Part shown: one piece after another, positions 45,856 to 55,472 of the stretch | Position numbering within the stretch: position 1 is the first letter of the stretch | Layout: every line of letters starts with the position of its first letter | Source of the DNA: Rhodanobacter fulvus Jip2 | GTDB lineage: Bacteria; Pseudomonadota; Gammaproteobacteria; Xanthomonadales; Rhodanobacteraceae | Direction of reading: 5' to 3' | DNA: 64,000 bases | Assembly: GCF_000264315.1 (NCBI RefSeq) | Contig: NZ_AJXU01000043.1 | Coordinates: 1-64,000 of the forward strand | Notes under the pieces: model-generated | Databases searched by the model: none | What the model saw: only the letters and a program-made list of their open reading frames with translations | Told to the model about the DNA's origin: nothing | Translations under genes and position numbers: made by a program

Positions 45856-45884
45856 TTGCAAGAAACCGGCCATTACGTTAATAT
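45856..45884 (+). promoter_or_regulatory. Strong sigma-70 promoter of the metY-type operon
   Basis: TTGCAA, 17 nt, TAATAT lie 13 nt upstream of tRNA-fMet. This is the best promoter match in the window and fits a stable-RNA operon. Confidence 0.78.
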
Positions 45885-45897
45885 CTTCGGACTCTGA

Positions 45898-45974
45898 TGC
45901 GGGGTGGAGCAGTCTGGCAGCTCGTCGGGCTCATAACCCGAAGGTCGCAGGTTCGAATCCTGCCCCCGCTACCA
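45898..45974 (+). tRNA. metY: Initiator tRNA-fMet (CAT)
   Basis: A 77-nt tRNA almost identical to E. coli tRNA-fMet. It has the initiator hallmarks: three G-C pairs in the anticodon stem (GGGCTCATAACCC), D-loop AGCAGTCTGGCAGCTCG, and an unpaired first acceptor position. That position is T1-T72 here instead of C1-A72. CCA is encoded. It heads rimP-nusA-infB, as metY does in E. coli. Confidence 0.96.
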
Positions 45975-45977
45975 GAT

Positions 45978-46016
45978 CTTTCTTGATGCAAGAAAGCCTC
46001 CTCGTGAGGCTTTTTT
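45978..46016 (+). terminator. Overlapping hairpins with terminator after tRNA-fMet
   Basis: A first stem, CTTTCTTG/CAAGAAAG with loop ATG (45978-45996), overlaps by 3 nt a second stem AAGCCTC/GAGGCTT (45994-46012) followed by six T. The second is a rho-independent terminator; the two stems compete at their junction. Confidence 0.8.
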
Positions 46017-46105
46017 GTTGGGCGCAAGGATGCGTAGTGCCGGGTGGCAGGTTTCGCCAGGGCACCGGAAGGAGCTGCACGAGGAGGAACATCGGCGACA
46101 CAGGG

Positions 46106-46131
46106 AAATGGGCCGTTGGAGCCCATTTTTT
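46106..46131 (+). terminator. Second terminator or attenuator upstream of rimP
   Basis: AAATGGGC pairs with GCCCATTT around 7 nt and is followed by T. With the first terminator it stands between the operon promoter and rimP, so rimP-nusA expression needs read-through or another promoter. Confidence 0.75.
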
Positions 46132-46170
46132 GTTTCTGCCGTTCTGAGAGTGAGCCGGGAATAACGACCC

Positions 46171-46704
46171 ATGGATACACAGGCACTGGCACAGCGTTTC
46201 AACGAGGTTCTGGCCGATCTGGGCCTGGAATGCCTTGGCGTGGAGTTCAACCCGTCGCAAGGGCAGAGTACCCTGCGCATCTACGTGGACCTGCTGGACA
46301 AGAGCGGCGCCGATGGTGAGCGCCGTGAGGTCGGCATCGAGGATTGCGAAAGCGCCAGCCGCGAGTTGTCGGCGATGCTCGATGTGGAGGATCCGATCCC
46401 CGGCCATTACGTGCTGGAGGTTTCCTCGCCCGGTATTGATCGCCCGCTGTTCACCGCCGCGCAATTTGCGAAGGTCGATGGGCAGGAAGTGAAGGTGCTG
46501 CTGAGGGCGCCGCTGGAAGGGCGCCGTCGCCTGCGCGGCAAGCTGGCATCGGTGGAAGGCGAGCACATCGTGCTGGAAGCCGAAGGCAAGACATTCGAAT
46601 TCGATCATGCACTGGTGGAAAGTGCGCGTGTGGTGCCGGACTGGGTAGCGCTGGGTTATGCGCCGCAGCCCAAGCCCGGCGGCAAGGCATCCGGAAAAAA
46701 GTAA
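46171..46704 (+). CDS. rimP: Ribosome maturation factor RimP
   Basis: RimP helps assemble the 30S subunit. The 177-residue protein shows [24 protein letters not shown], the conserved [17 protein letters not shown] and a Gly/Lys-rich C-terminal tail. It is first protein gene in the operon, upstream of nusA as usual. Confidence 0.95.
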   Translation: MDTQALAQRFNEVLADLGLECLGVEFNPSQGQSTLRIYVDLLDKSGADGERREVGIEDCESASRELSAMLDVEDPIPGHYVLEVSSPGIDRPLFTAAQFAKVDGQEVKVLLRAPLEGRRRLRGKLASVEGEHIVLEAEGKTFEFDHALVESARVVPDWVALGYAPQPKPGGKASGKK

Positions 46705-46809
46705 TTCGATGCGGCCCCACCATGGCTGCGTTCCAGGTTTTGTGTTCCGGGACGAACACAACAATTTCAACCATCGGTATCCGCACGTGATGCCTACGGA
46801 GTTGCTGCA

Positions 46810-48315
46810 ATGAGCAAAGAACTTTTGCTGGTCGTCGACGCGGTCGCCAATGAAAAGGGCGTGCCGCTGGAAGTGATTTTCGAGGCGATGGAGGCCGCGC
46901 TGGCTTCGGCCGCGAAGAAGCGCTACCCCGAGGAAGAGCCCGACGTGCGCGTGTCGATCGACCACGACACCGGCGAATACGAAACCTTCCGTCGCTGGGA
47001 AATCATTGCCGACGATGGCGAGATGGAATCGCCGTCGTATCAACTGCGTCTGATGGATGCGCTGGACGTGCGCCCGGATGCCCAGGTGGGCGAATACATC
47101 GAGGAGCAGGTCGAGAACGCCGAGTTCGGCCGCATCGCCGCGCAGGCCGCCAAGCAGGTGATCGTGCAGCGCGTACGCGAGGCCGAGCGCCAGCAGGTGG
47201 TCGATGCGTTCGCCGATCGCGTCGGCGAGTTGGTCACCGGCATCGTCAAGCGGGTCGAGCGCGGCAACATCTACCTGGACCTGGGCAGCAACGCCGAGGC
47301 CTTCATCCCACGCGACAAGACGATTCCGCGCGAGTCGGCCCGCGTCGGCGACCGCGTGCGCGGTTATCTGTATGAAGTGCGTTCCGAGCCGCGCGGCCCG
47401 CAGTTGTTCGTGTCGCGCGCCGCGCCGGAATTCATGATCGAGCTGTTCAAGCTGGAAGTGCCGGAAGTCGGTCAGGGCCTGGTCGAGATCAAGGGTTGCG
47501 CCCGCGATCCCGGCGACCGCGCCAAGATCGCCGTGCTGGCGCATGACAGCCGCACCGATCCCATCGGCGCCTGCATCGGCATGCGCGGTTCGCGCGTGCA
47601 GGCGGTCTCGAACGACCTCAACGGTGAGCGCGTCGACATCATCCTGTGGCACGAGAACCAGGCGCAGTTCGTGATCAACGCGATGGCGCCGGCTGAAGTG
47701 CAGTCCATCATCATGGACGAGGAAAAGCACTCGATGGACATCGCGGTGGCCGAGGACAAGCTGTCCCAGGCGATCGGCCGCGGTGGCCAGAACGTGCGCC
47801 TGGCCAGCAAGCTCACCGGCTGGCAGCTCAACGTGATGACGCAGGACCAGGTCACCGCCAAGAGCGAGAGCGAGCAGGATGCCGCCCGCCAGTTGTTCAT
47901 GGACAAGCTCGAGGTGGACCAGGAAATCGCCAACATCCTGGTGCAGGAAGGCTTCTCCAGCGTCGAGGAAATCGCCTACGTGCCCAGCGCCGAGCTGCTG
48001 GCCGTGGAAGGCTTCGACGAGGACATCGTCGAGGAGCTGCGTGCGCGCGCCCGCGATGCCTTGCTGACCGAGGCGCTGGCCGCGGAAGAGGGTGTCGACG
48101 AAGGCGAGGGTTCCGGCGATCTGCTGGCGCTTGAAGGCATGGACGAATCGCTGGCGCTGGCACTGGCCGCCCGCGAAGTTTTCACGGTGGACGACCTGGC
48201 CGACCTGGCCGTGGACGACCTGATCGATATCGAGGGCATGGACGAGGCGCGCGCCGCGGCGCTGATCATGTCCGCACGCGCACCCATGATCGAGCGGCTG
48301 GAGAAGGGCGGCTAA
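46810..48315 (+). CDS. nusA: Transcription termination/antitermination factor NusA
   Basis: NusA binds RNA polymerase and modulates pausing, termination and antitermination. The order is an N-terminal RNAP-binding domain (1-130), S1 domain (from GELVTGIVKRVERG), two KH domains (GACIGMRGSRVQ and SQAIGRGGQNVRLAS) and two acidic C-terminal helix-hairpin-helix repeats (LLAVEGFDEDIVEEL and LLALEGMDESLALAL). Length 501 matches E. coli. GGAG precedes the ATG. Confidence 0.97.
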   Translation: MSKELLLVVDAVANEKGVPLEVIFEAMEAALASAAKKRYPEEEPDVRVSIDHDTGEYETFRRWEIIADDGEMESPSYQLRLMDALDVRPDAQVGEYIEEQVENAEFGRIAAQAAKQVIVQRVREAERQQVVDAFADRVGELVTGIVKRVERGNIYLDLGSNAEAFIPRDKTIPRESARVGDRVRGYLYEVRSEPRGPQLFVSRAAPEFMIELFKLEVPEVGQGLVEIKGCARDPGDRAKIAVLAHDSRTDPIGACIGMRGSRVQAVSNDLNGERVDIILWHENQAQFVINAMAPAEVQSIIMDEEKHSMDIAVAEDKLSQAIGRGGQNVRLASKLTGWQLNVMTQDQVTAKSESEQDAARQLFMDKLEVDQEIANILVQEGFSSVEEIAYVPSAELLAVEGFDEDIVEELRARARDALLTEALAAEEGVDEGEGSGDLLALEGMDESLALALAAREVFTVDDLADLAVDDLIDIEGMDEARAAALIMSARAPMIERLEKGG

Positions 48316-48327
48316 CCGCGGTTGGCG

Positions 48328-48368
48328 GCGCCCTGGAGGGGCGCACCGGGAAAGGCCTGCGGGCCTTT
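48328..48368 (+). other. Two hairpins in the nusA-infB gap
   Basis: GCGCCC/GGGCGC with loop TGGAG (48328-48344) and AAAGGCC/GGCCTTT with loop TGCG (48351-48368). No T run follows; they may shape processing or infB expression. Confidence 0.6.
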
Positions 48369-48442
48369 CACCACGGATGGAGGTGGCGGCGCAGACAATG
48401 CCGCACAGACGATAAGCGCGGGAACGGCGGAGCAACAAAACG

Positions 48443-51256
48443 ATGTCGGACGTCACGATCAAACAACTCGCCCAGGTATTGGGCATGCCGGTGGACAAGC
48501 TGCTGACGCAGCTTGGCGAGGCGGGCATGAAATTTTCCGACCAGGAGCAGGTCATCAGCAGCACCGAGAAGGTGAAGCTGCTGGGCTTCCTGCGTCGCAC
48601 GCACGGCAAGGGCGACACTGCGGCCGAGGCCGACGCCAGTGCGCCCAGGCAGATCACGCTCAAGCGACGCACGGTCGGCGAATTGAAGGTCGCCACGCCC
48701 GGTGCGCGTGGCGCCGCCGGTACCGCCAAGACGGTGAATGTGGAAGTGCGCGCCAAGCGCACCTACGTCAAGCGCAGCGTGATCGCCGAAGAAGCCAGCG
48801 CCGAGCCCGAGCGCGAGGAGGCCGCGCGCAAGCTGCAGGAATCGCAGCAGCAACGCGAACAGGAAGAGACCGAGCATCGCGAGCAGGAAGCGCGGCGCCA
48901 GGAAGAAGCGCAGCAGCGCGCTCGGGAAGAAGAGCAGAAGCAGCAGGCCGCCGAGGCGCAGCGCCGGGCGCAAGCCGAGGCGGAAGCCGCCGAGCAGGCG
49001 CCGGCTGCCACGGAGACTGCCGCACCGGCGCCTGAAGCTTCCGGGGTCGAGGCGACACAGGATGCCGCGGATTCGTCCGTGGTCCAGCGTATCGACCAGC
49101 GCGAGCTGGGCATGATCCTGCCGCGCATCCACGAGCCGCGTAAACGCGAAAAGCTGGTCAAGCCGGCTCCGGCACCCGCCCCGGCGCCAGCGCCTGCACC
49201 TGCACCTGCGCGTGCGGCGACGACGCGCCCCGCGGCCGGCGCCAGCGACACGGCAGCGCCTGCCACCGATGCCGGGCGCGGCAAGGCCAAGCACGCCCGT
49301 GGTGGCGAGCGTGGCGATGCGAGCGGCAAGCGTTTCGCCGGCGGCGAACTGCACCTCAGCGAGGCCGATCGCGCCCGCCGTTCCAGCAACAACAAGCGTG
49401 GCAAGCCCGGCCGCAGCAGCGGTCGCGATGCCATGCGCAGCAGCCACAGCGCGCCCAGCGGCCCGCATGGCTTCTCGCGTCCCACCGCGCCGGTGGTGCG
49501 TGAGGTGATCGTCAGCGATGCCAACATCGTGGCCGAGCTGGCGCAGAAGATGGCGGTCAAGGGTTCGGAGGTGGTCAAGGCGCTGTTCAAGATGGGCGTC
49601 ATGGCGACCATCAACCAGACCATCGATCACGACACCGCCGTGCTGGTGGTGGAGGAACTCGGCCACGTGCCTGTGGCCGACACGCAGAACAATGCCGAGG
49701 AAACGCTGGCCGCCCACACCCAGAACGTGGAGCTGGAAGGCGAGAAGAGCACCCGCCCGCCGGTCGTCACCATCATGGGTCACGTCGACCACGGCAAGAC
49801 CTCGTTGCTCGATTACATCCGCCGCACCAAGGTGGCTTCCGGCGAAGCCGGTGGCATCACCCAGCACATCGGCGCGTATCACGTGAAAACGTCGAAGGGC
49901 GTGATCACCTTCCTCGATACCCCGGGCCACGCGGCGTTCACCTCGATGCGCGCCCGTGGTGCGCAATCGACCGACATCGTGATCCTGGTGGTGGCCGCCG
50001 ATGACGGCGTGAAGCCGCAGACGATCGAGGCGGTCAAGCATGCGCGCGCCGCCAAGGTGCCGCTGATCGTGGCCGTCAACAAGATGGACAAGGACGGCGC
50101 CAACCCGGACAACGTGAAGCAGGGTCTGGTGGCGCAGGAAGTGGTGCCGGAAGACTGGGGCGGCGACGTGCAGTTCGTGCCGGTGTCGGCCAAGACCGGC
50201 ATGGGCGTGGAGGATCTGCTGGACGCCATCTCGATCCAGGCCGAAGTGATGGAGCTGAGCGCCGTGGTCGATGGTCGCGCCTCGGGCGTGGTGATCGAAT
50301 CCAGCCTTGACCGTGGTCGTGGTCCGGTGGCCACCGTGCTGGTGCAGCAGGGCACGCTGAAGAAGGGCGATTTCATCGTCTGCGGCATCGAATACGGCCG
50401 CATGCGCGCGCTGATCGACGAATCGGGCAAGCAGGTCGCAGAAGCCGGCCCGTCGATTCCCGTGCAGGTGCTCGGCTTGTCCGGCGTGCCGGAAACCGGC
50501 GACGACTTTGTCTGCGTCGAGGACGAGCGGCTGGCCCGCGAAGTGGCCGAAGAACGCCAGCTGAAACGTCGCGAAACGCGCATGGTCAGCAAGGCCAACC
50601 GGCTCGAGGACATCATCGCCAGGATGGGTCAGGGCGAAGAGCAGCAGACGCTCAACATCCTGGTCAAGGGCGACGTGCAGGGCTCGGTCGAAGCCTTGCG
50701 CGAATCGCTCACGCAGATCGGCAACGAGCGCGTGCGCGTCAACGTGGTTTCCTCCGGCGTCGGCGGCATCACCGAGTCGGACGCCACCCTGGCGGCCGCC
50801 TCGAAGGCGCTGGTCATCGGCTTCAACGTGCGCGCCGATGCGTCGGCACGCAAGGTCATCGAGACCAACGGCCTGGACGTGCGCTACTTCTCGATCATCT
50901 ATGACGTGATCGATCAGGTCACCCAGGCGGCCACCGGTCTGCTCGGCATGGAAGTGCGCGAGGACATCATCGGCCTGGCCGAGGTGCGCGACGTGTTCCG
51001 CAGTTCCAAGTTCGGCGCCGTGGCCGGTTGCATGGTTACCGAAGGCACGGTCAAGCGCAGCAAGCCGATTCGCGTGTTGCGCGACAGCGTGGTGATCTTC
51101 GAAGGCGAACTGGAATCGCTGCGCCGCTTCAAGGAACTGGTCGACGAAGTGCGCAACGGCATGGAATGCGGCATCGCGGTCAAGCAGTACAACGACGTCA
51201 AGGCCGGCGACCAGATCGAGTGCTTCGAGCGCACCGAAGTGGCGCGCACGCTGTAA
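48443..51256 (+). CDS. infB: Translation initiation factor IF-2
   Basis: IF-2 is the GTPase that places fMet-tRNA on the 30S subunit. The 937-residue protein has an IF2_N domain ([18 protein letters not shown]). A long Glu/Arg/Gln coiled-coil stretch (about 115-190) and a Pro/Ala-rich low-complexity segment follow, then the G domain ([23 protein letters not shown]) and C-terminal fMet-tRNA domains. GGAG precedes the ATG. The TAA stop is embedded in a hairpin. Confidence 0.97.
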   Translation: MSDVTIKQLAQVLGMPVDKLLTQLGEAGMKFSDQEQVISSTEKVKLLGFLRRTHGKGDTAAEADASAPRQITLKRRTVGELKVATPGARGAAGTAKTVNVEVRAKRTYVKRSVIAEEASAEPEREEAARKLQESQQQREQEETEHREQEARRQEEAQQRAREEEQKQQAAEAQRRAQAEAEAAEQAPAATETAAPAPEASGVEATQDAADSSVVQRIDQRELGMILPRIHEPRKREKLVKPAPAPAPAPAPAPAPARAATTRPAAGASDTAAPATDAGRGKAKHARGGERGDASGKRFAGGELHLSEADRARRSSNNKRGKPGRSSGRDAMRSSHSAPSGPHGFSRPTAPVVREVIVSDANIVAELAQKMAVKGSEVVKALFKMGVMATINQTIDHDTAVLVVEELGHVPVADTQNNAEETLAAHTQNVELEGEKSTRPPVVTIMGHVDHGKTSLLDYIRRTKVASGEAGGITQHIGAYHVKTSKGVITFLDTPGHAAFTSMRARGAQSTDIVILVVAADDGVKPQTIEAVKHARAAKVPLIVAVNKMDKDGANPDNVKQGLVAQEVVPEDWGGDVQFVPVSAKTGMGVEDLLDAISIQAEVMELSAVVDGRASGVVIESSLDRGRGPVATVLVQQGTLKKGDFIVCGIEYGRMRALIDESGKQVAEAGPSIPVQVLGLSGVPETGDDFVCVEDERLAREVAEERQLKRRETRMVSKANRLEDIIARMGQGEEQQTLNILVKGDVQGSVEALRESLTQIGNERVRVNVVSSGVGGITESDATLAAASKALVIGFNVRADASARKVIETNGLDVRYFSIIYDVIDQVTQAATGLLGMEVREDIIGLAEVRDVFRSSKFGAVAGCMVTEGTVKRSKPIRVLRDSVVIFEGELESLRRFKELVDEVRNGMECGIAVKQYNDVKAGDQIECFERTEVARTL

Positions 51257-51274
51257 CGCAGGCGTTACAGCGTG
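51247..51274 (+). other. Perfect palindrome over the infB stop codon
   Basis: CACGCTGTAACGC and GCGTTACAGCGTG are perfect 13-nt inverted arms around AG. The infB TAA at 51254-51256 lies inside the left arm, and the palindrome abuts heptad array C. Confidence 0.75.
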
Positions 51275-51384
51275 GGAATAGGGAATGGGGAATCGGGAAT
51301 GGTAAAAACCGGTTCCTCCCCCGATTCCCGGTTCCGCGTGCTTTTTGCTCTTCCCATTCCCCATTCTCTATTTCCCATTCCCGG
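51273..51384. repeat. Inverted GGGAAT heptad array, copy C
   Basis: The left arm (51273-51302) has four GGGAAT units. The right side carries CCGATTCCCGG (51321 on) and a second inverse block of ATTCCC-like units (51352-51384) ending CCCGG. It lies between infB and rbfA and ends 7 nt before the rbfA ATG. Confidence 0.85.
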
Positions 51385-51391
51385 CTTCTCT

Positions 51392-51772
51392 ATGCCCTCC
51401 CGCGATTTCAAACGTACTGACCGCATCGGTGCCGAACTGCGCCGCGAACTCGGCTTGCTGGTGCATGCGGCCGTGCGCGATCACGGCCTGCCGTCGGTCA
51501 GTGTCTCGGACGTGGAGATCACGCGCGACCTGGATTGGGCCACGGTATGGGTGACCGCGCTGCTGCCCGACCAGGGCTTGCCCGCGGTGAAGGCGTTGAA
51601 CCAGATCAGTCACGAGATCCGGCATTCGCTGGCGCACAGCGGCATGCGCATGCGGCGTGTGCCGGAGCTGAAGTTCAAGTACGACGACTCGGTCGACAAG
51701 GGCGAGCGCATCGAGACGCTGCTGCGCGAGCAGGCACGTACGCTGCCGCCGGCCGACGACAAGCAGGATTGA
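51392..51772 (+). CDS. rbfA: Ribosome-binding factor A
   Basis: RbfA binds the 30S subunit and is needed for 16S 5'-end maturation. The 126-residue KH-like protein shows RTDRIGAELRRELGLLV and KFKYDDSVDKGERIETLL. The start at 51392 (MPSRDFKR) is used; the frame upstream to 51272 is translated heptad repeat. No ordinary Shine-Dalgarno sequence is present. It sits between infB and truB as usual. Confidence 0.94.
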   Translation: MPSRDFKRTDRIGAELRRELGLLVHAAVRDHGLPSVSVSDVEITRDLDWATVWVTALLPDQGLPAVKALNQISHEIRHSLAHSGMRMRRVPELKFKYDDSVDKGERIETLLREQARTLPPADDKQD

Positions 51773-51783
51773 CGGAAGGTCGA

Positions 51784-52788
51784 GTGGCATCCCGTGCTTC
51801 GATAAACCGGTCTGAGCGTGTCCAGTGGCGTGACTTGCACGGCATCGTGCTGCTCGACAAGCCGATGGGCGTGAGCTCCAACCAGGCGTTGCAGTCGGCG
51901 CGCCGATTGTTTCGCGCCGCCAAGGGTGGCCATGCCGGCGCGCTCGATCCGCTGGCGACCGGGTTGCTGCCACTATGTTTCGGCGAGGCCACCAAGTTGG
52001 CCGGCACCCTGCTTGGTTCACGCAAGGCGTACATCGCCGAATGCCGCCTGGGCGTCACCACCGATACCGCCGATCGCGAAGGCGAAGTCCTGCAGCAACA
52101 TCCCGTGCCGCCGCTCGACGACGCCATGATCGAGGCGGCGCTGGCGAAGCTGCGCGGCCGCATCCTGCAGGTGCCGCCGATGTATTCGGCACTCAAGCGC
52201 GACGGTGAACGGTTGTATGAGAAAGCGCGTCGCGGCGAGACGGTTGAGGTGGAACCCCGGGAAGTCGACGTGCATCAGCTGGAATTGCAGGCGCGTACGG
52301 ATGACACCTTGCAGCTGCTGGTCGAATGCGGCTCGGGCACCTACGTGCGTGCGCTGGCCACGGCGCTGGGCGACGATCTGGGTTGCGGCGCCCATCTGAT
52401 CGCATTGCGCCGTACCTGGATCGAACCCTTCCGCGAACCGCGCATGGTGACACTGGAGGATTTGCAGCAGGCTGCCGAGCAGGGTGACGACGTGCTGCTG
52501 TCGCGGATGCTGCCGGTTTCCGCTGGCCTGTCGGACATTCCCGCCGTGCACCTCGACGAAACGCAAAGCATGGCGATCGCCCGCGGTCAGCCGGTGCAGT
52601 TGGACGCATCCTTGCCGACCGGTCGCTGTGCGGCATTTGCCAGCGATGGCGCGCTGCTGGCGGTGCTCGAGTTGGATGCACAGCGGCAAACCCGCATCCT
52701 GCGCGGCTTCAACCTGCCGCCGGAAGACGATTTCCGGCAAAAAAGCCGCTCTGCTCTTGTTGTAACACCGCTCCGGTCAGTAGAATAG
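51784..52788 (+). CDS. truB: tRNA pseudouridine-55 synthase
   Basis: TruB makes pseudouridine 55 in the T-loop of tRNAs. The catalytic aspartate is Asp55 in GHAGALDPLATGLLP. PPMYSALKRDGERLYEKARRG and GTYVRALATALGDDLG are also typical. GTG at 51784 with GGAAGG upstream is the likely start; the frame above it runs inside rbfA. Length 334. An rpsO promoter lies in its 3' end. Confidence 0.94.
   Translation: MASRASINRSERVQWRDLHGIVLLDKPMGVSSNQALQSARRLFRAAKGGHAGALDPLATGLLPLCFGEATKLAGTLLGSRKAYIAECRLGVTTDTADREGEVLQQHPVPPLDDAMIEAALAKLRGRILQVPPMYSALKRDGERLYEKARRGETVEVEPREVDVHQLELQARTDDTLQLLVECGSGTYVRALATALGDDLGCGAHLIALRRTWIEPFREPRMVTLEDLQQAAEQGDDVLLSRMLPVSAGLSDIPAVHLDETQSMAIARGQPVQLDASLPTGRCAAFASDGALLAVLELDAQRQTRILRGFNLPPEDDFRQKSRSALVVTPLRSVE
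52757..52786 (+). promoter_or_regulatory. Sigma-70-like promoter of rpsO
   Basis: TTGTTG, 18 nt, TAGAAT overlap the last truB codons. This position matches the separate rpsO promoter known in E. coli. Confidence 0.55.
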
Positions 52789-52819
52789 ACAAGTTATTTC
52801 AACGCTTTCACTCATCTAG

Positions 52820-52868
52820 GCGAAGCTTGCGCTTGTGTCATCGCTGATGATGCAAGCGCAAGCTTCGC
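52820..52868 (+). promoter_or_regulatory. Long perfect hairpin in the rpsO leader
   Basis: GCGAAGCTTGCGCTTG and CAAGCGCAAGCTTCGC are perfect 16-bp arms around a 17-nt loop. The hairpin ends 26 nt before the rpsO ATG and 11 nt before its AAGGA, so it may take part in S15 autoregulation or RNA processing. Confidence 0.7.
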
Positions 52869-52894
52869 ATCGCCTTTTCAAGGAAACGTACTCC

Positions 52895-53164
52895 ATGTCT
52901 CTTACCGCAGAACAGACCGGCAAGATCATCGCTGATTTCGGCCGCGTGCCGAACGATACCGGTTCGACCGAAGTCCAGGTGGCCCTGCTGTCCGCTCGCA
53001 TCGAGCACCTCACCGGCCACTTCAAGGATCACAAGCAGGACCACCACTCCCGCCGTGGTCTGCTGAAGCTGGTCAATCAGCGCAAGCGTCTGCTGGCGTA
53101 CCTGAAGGATCGCGATCTCGCCCGTTACCAGACCCTGATCGAGCGCCTCGGCCTGCGTCGCTGA
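52895..53164 (+). CDS. rpsO: 30S ribosomal protein uS15
   Basis: S15 binds 16S rRNA helices 20-22 early in 30S assembly. The 89-residue sequence has [34 protein letters not shown]-type core and ends [18 protein letters not shown] lies 10 nt before ATG 52895; an ATG-like start at 52835 falls in the leader hairpin and is rejected. Confidence 0.97.
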   Translation: MSLTAEQTGKIIADFGRVPNDTGSTEVQVALLSARIEHLTGHFKDHKQDHHSRRGLLKLVNQRKRLLAYLKDRDLARYQTLIERLGLRR

Positions 53165-53171
53165 TTCGCGC

Positions 53172-53225
53172 GCGTTCCTGCGTGAACGCAAGGATCAAGA
53201 AGCGCCCGTCGCAGGGCGCACTTCT
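53172..53225 (+). other. Hairpins between rpsO and pnp
   Basis: GCGTTC/GAACGC (53172-53189) and AGAAGCGCCC pairing with GGGCG-ca-CTTCT (53198-53225). In E. coli this gap holds the rpsO terminator and the RNase III site that starts pnp autoregulation; the layout here fits that role. Confidence 0.65.
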
Positions 53226-53249
53226 TCAATCAGATCAGGAATCAAACAC

Positions 53250-55355
53250 GTGGCAAAAGTAACCAAGTCATTCCAGTACGGTAATCACGAAGTCACACTG
53301 GAGACGGGCGAAATTGCCCGCCAGGCATCCGGTGCGGTCATGGTCAGCATGGGCGGCACCGTGGTGCTGGTCACCGCCGTGGCGGCCACCAAGCAGAAGG
53401 AAGGGCAGGATTTCTTCCCGCTCACCGTCGACTATGTCGAGAAGTTCTATTCCGCCGGTCGCATCCCCGGTGGTTTCTTCAAGCGCGAGGGTCGCCCGAC
53501 CGAGAAGGAAACGCTGACCTCGCGCCTGATCGATCGCCCGGTGCGCCCGCTGTTCCCGGATGACTTCAAGAACGAGGTGCAGGTCATCGCGCAGGTCGTG
53601 TCGCTGAACCCGGAAGTGGACGGCGACATCGTGGCCCTGCTGGGCGCATCAGCCGCGCTGAGCTTGGCAGGCATTCCGTTCAAGGGTCCGATCGGCGCCG
53701 CCCGCGTCGGTTACGCCAACGGCCAGTACCTGCTGAACCCCACCGCCACCGAACTGAAGACCTCCGATCTCGACCTGGTCGTCGCCGGTACCGCCGGTGC
53801 CGTGCTGATGGTGGAGTCGGAAGCCAAGCTGCTGTCCGAGGACGTGATGCTGGGCGCGGTGATGTTCGGCCACAAGCAGATGCAGACCGCCATCCGCGCC
53901 ATCGCCGAGCTGGCCGCCGAAGCCGCCAAGCCCTCGTGGGACTGGAAGGCACCGGCCCGCGACGAATCGCTGGTTGCCGCCGTCAAGGGTGCCGTCGGCG
54001 ATCAGCTGGCTGCGGCGTTCCAGGTGCGCGACAAGCTGGAGCGTCGCGACGCGATCTCCGCGATCAAGTCCGACGTGCTGGCCGGCCTCAAGGCGCAGGC
54101 CGAAGAGAAGGGCTGGGCGTCCGCTGCGGTCGCCAAGGAATTCGAGGAACTCGAATACCACACCATGCGCGACAGCGTGCTGAAGACCAAGGTCCGCATC
54201 GACGGCCGTCAGCTCGACGACGTGCGCGCCATCTCGGCCCGCATCGGCGTGCTGCCCCGTACGCATGGTTCGGCGCTGTTCACCCGTGGCGAAACCCAGG
54301 CGCTGGTCGTCATCACGCTGGGCACCACGCGCGACGCGCAGATCATCGACGCCCCCGGCGGCGAGTCGAAGGATCCGTTCCTGTTCCACTACAACTTCCC
54401 CCCGTTCTCGGTGGGCGAAGCCGGCCGTTTCGGCGCGCCGAAGCGTCGCGAGATCGGCCACGGCCGCCTCGCCAAGCGCGGCGTGCAGGCGGTCAAGCCG
54501 ACGATCGAGGAATTCCCGTACGTGGTGCGCGTGGTCTCGGAAATCACCGAGTCCAACGGCTCCTCGTCGATGGCCTCGGTGTGCGGTTCCTCGCTGGCGA
54601 TGATGGATGCCGGCGTGCCGCTCAAGGCGCCGGTGGCCGGCATCGCGATGGGCCTGGTCAAGGAAGGCAACGACTTCGTCGTGTTGAGCGACATCCTGGG
54701 TGATGAAGATCACCTCGGCGACATGGACTTCAAGGTGGCCGGTAGCGCCGATGGCATCTCCGCGCTGCAGATGGACATCAAGATCGACGGCATCACCGAA
54801 GAGATCATGAAGGTGGCGCTGGCCCAGGCCAAGCAGGGTCGCCTGCACATCCTGGGCGAGATGGCCAAGTGCCTGAGCACGGCCCGCACCGAGATGAGCG
54901 AGTTCGCACCGCGCCTGCTGACCATCAAGATCCACCCGGACAAGATCCGCGAAGTGATCGGCAAGGGCGGCGCCACGATCCGCTCGATCACCGAGGAAAC
55001 CGGCACCACCATCGACATCAGCGATGACGGCACCATCATCATCGGCTCGGTCAATCGCGAAGCGGCCGAGGCGGCGAAGAAGCGCATCGAGCAGATCACC
55101 TCCGACGTGGAGCCGGGCCGTATCTACGAAGGCAAGGTCGCCAAGCTGATGGACTTCGGCGCGTTCGTCACGATCATGCCGGGCAAGGATGGTCTGGTGC
55201 ACGTGTCGCAGATTTCCGATGAGCGCGTCGAGAAGGTGTCCGACAAGCTGAAGGAAGGCGACATCGTCAAGGTCAAGGTGCTCGAGGTCGACAAGCAGGG
55301 CCGCATCCGCCTGTCGATGAAGGCGGTGACCGACGAGGAACGCGCCAGCGTCTGA
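53250..55355 (+). CDS. pnp: Polyribonucleotide nucleotidyltransferase
   Basis: PNPase is the 3'-5' phosphorolytic exoribonuclease and polymerase, part of the degradosome in many bacteria. It shows two RNase PH domains (first: [20 protein letters not shown]; second: [14 protein letters not shown], with [19 protein letters not shown]), a KH domain ([15 protein letters not shown]) and an S1 domain ([18 protein letters not shown]). GTG start at 53250 with AGGA upstream. Length 701. Confidence 0.97.
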   Translation: MAKVTKSFQYGNHEVTLETGEIARQASGAVMVSMGGTVVLVTAVAATKQKEGQDFFPLTVDYVEKFYSAGRIPGGFFKREGRPTEKETLTSRLIDRPVRPLFPDDFKNEVQVIAQVVSLNPEVDGDIVALLGASAALSLAGIPFKGPIGAARVGYANGQYLLNPTATELKTSDLDLVVAGTAGAVLMVESEAKLLSEDVMLGAVMFGHKQMQTAIRAIAELAAEAAKPSWDWKAPARDESLVAAVKGAVGDQLAAAFQVRDKLERRDAISAIKSDVLAGLKAQAEEKGWASAAVAKEFEELEYHTMRDSVLKTKVRIDGRQLDDVRAISARIGVLPRTHGSALFTRGETQALVVITLGTTRDAQIIDAPGGESKDPFLFHYNFPPFSVGEAGRFGAPKRREIGHGRLAKRGVQAVKPTIEEFPYVVRVVSEITESNGSSSMASVCGSSLAMMDAGVPLKAPVAGIAMGLVKEGNDFVVLSDILGDEDHLGDMDFKVAGSADGISALQMDIKIDGITEEIMKVALAQAKQGRLHILGEMAKCLSTARTEMSEFAPRLLTIKIHPDKIREVIGKGGATIRSITEETGTTIDISDDGTIIIGSVNREAAEAAKKRIEQITSDVEPGRIYEGKVAKLMDFGAFVTIMPGKDGLVHVSQISDERVEKVSDKLKEGDIVKVKVLEVDKQGRIRLSMKAVTDEERASV

Positions 55356-55375
55356 TTCGTTTCGCGTTGAACACC

Positions 55376-55407
55376 AGAAGGCCCGGTATTTCGATACCGG
55401 GCCTTCT
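55376..55407 (+). terminator. Terminator after pnp
   Basis: AGAAGGCCCGGTAT pairs perfectly with its inverse around a TTCG tetraloop, giving a 14-bp stem. The T tract after it is short (GCGTTTTC). Confidence 0.85.
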
Positions 55408-55472
55408 GCGTTTTCGGTCCGCCATGCCATCCGCTGCGCTAAGATCGTGGCATCAATGGACGAGGAATCGAG

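Noticed and set aside
45931-48762. Minus-strand open frame of 943 codons opposite rimP-nusA
   Set aside because: It runs through tRNA-fMet and two terminators and mirrors nusA codon use; not a gene.
48368-51364. Minus-strand open frame of 998 codons opposite infB
   Set aside because: Shadow of infB; composition is His/Arg/Gly low-complexity with no family match.
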